A DNA stretch of 22,819 nt, from contig JAKISV010000024.1 in assembly GCA_021648425.1 (NCBI GenBank), positions 1 through 22,819 of the forward strand, read 5' to 3'. Positions 22,621 through 22,819 of the stretch are shown piece by piece. Positions within the stretch are counted from its first letter, which is position 1; each line of letters starts with the position of its first letter. Source of the stretch: Rhizobiaceae bacterium (GTDB taxonomy: Bacteria; Pseudomonadota; Alphaproteobacteria; Rhizobiales; Rhizobiaceae). Both the position numbers and the translations under genes were made by a program. A model generated the notes under the pieces. The model searched no databases, was not told the DNA's origin, and saw nothing but the letters and a program-made list of their open reading frames with translations.

Positions 22621-22819
22621 AAGTTGCGTTTTTTTATTATCCTGTTGAAATAAAACAACAATAAAACCTCAAAAATCTTATCCCCACATCCTCCACTGCC
22701 CATATACTGTTCCCACTGATCAACCCTGCAAACGACGGCGCGCGTGCCGAATGTTCCGTGGGTTGGCAGCAGCAGAGCGTGGACGGTCACATGTCGGGTG
22801 TGGCCCAAGCTTGAGGCTG
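22621..22819. other. Terminal spacer, no recognised gene
   Basis: The first 60 bases are very AT-rich, followed by a TATACT (22703-22708) that could be a -10 box on the plus strand. Beyond it the sequence turns GC-rich with self-complementary pieces, such as CGGC/GCCG around GCGCGT and CAACCC with GGGTTG. This might be the start of a structured RNA gene that continues past the window. I could not match it to tmRNA, SRP RNA, RNase P RNA or 6S RNA from memory. Open frames here have no family resemblance. Confidence 0.3.

Noticed and set aside
22563..22808. 81-codon frame on the minus strand
   Set aside because: It runs through the palindromic repeat and AT-rich spacer and has the look of a chance frame.
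22621..22819. 6S, SRP, RNase P or tmRNA gene
   Set aside because: None of the conserved landmarks I know for these RNAs could be found in the visible part.

Overview
The window looks like a chromosomal segment of an alphaproteobacterium, most likely of the order Hyphomicrobiales (Rhizobiales), with moderate GC. The main support is gene order: DUF1285 - CoA-type NUDIX - CCA-adding enzyme on one strand, divergent from MoxR - DUF58 - DUF4159 - VWA-like membrane protein. I recall this arrangement from rhizobial genomes. A leucine-rich, apparently leaderless leader peptide ahead of leuA, an FNR/FixK-type anaerobox and GC-rich intergenic palindromes of the alphaproteobacterial kind fit the same placement. 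No rRNA, tRNA, CRISPR array, transposase or phage gene was seen.

Layout. 1-491: 3' end of a CueO/SufI-like multicopper oxidase. 507-545: a perfect 12-bp inverted repeat that runs into the start codon of the next gene. 543-1711: a cytochrome P450 broken by a one-base frameshift, with the haem-binding Cys in another frame. 1708-4197 (minus): cca, NUDIX and DUF1285 as a tight operon. 4254-4764 (minus): an AT-rich RelE/ParE-type toxin-antitoxin pair lying between the two halves of the divergent locus. 4765-5010: spacer with a possible 27-codon small ORF and short palindromes. 5011-11902: the four-gene MoxR/BatA-like membrane cluster. 11909-13871 (minus): a GNAT acetyltransferase, then a NUDIX-tam pair. 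13918-14811: a CpdA-like metallophosphoesterase. 14803-15411 (minus): an unrecognised protein with a C-terminal membrane anchor.

15412-15890 is a 479-bp spacer carrying a consensus FNR/FixK box. 15891-18897 is a three-gene respiratory operon: CuA subunit II, a B-type (ba3-like) haem-copper oxidase subunit I without the D-channel glutamate, and a membrane-anchored Met-rich cupredoxin. 18914-20251 (minus) encodes an L,D-transpeptidase and 20338-22035 (minus) leuA. Upstream of leuA are a candidate transcription attenuator (22129-22180) and a 31-residue Leu-rich leader peptide (22179-22274), whose ATG lies where transcription is predicted to start. 22341-22620 holds two large palindromic repeat elements. 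22621-22819 has no recognisable gene.

How the genes work together. The MoxR ATPase probably acts on the VWA-type proteins DUF58, DUF4159 and the 689-residue membrane protein in the envelope. The oxidase operon encodes both core subunits and a likely copper electron donor or copper-delivery protein, and its spacer suggests oxygen control. leuA appears to be controlled by leucyl-tRNA availability through its leader. The strongest leads are the leu attenuator, the oxidase-cupredoxin operon with its FNR box, the start-codon hairpin at 507-545, and the paired palindromes with matched base changes.
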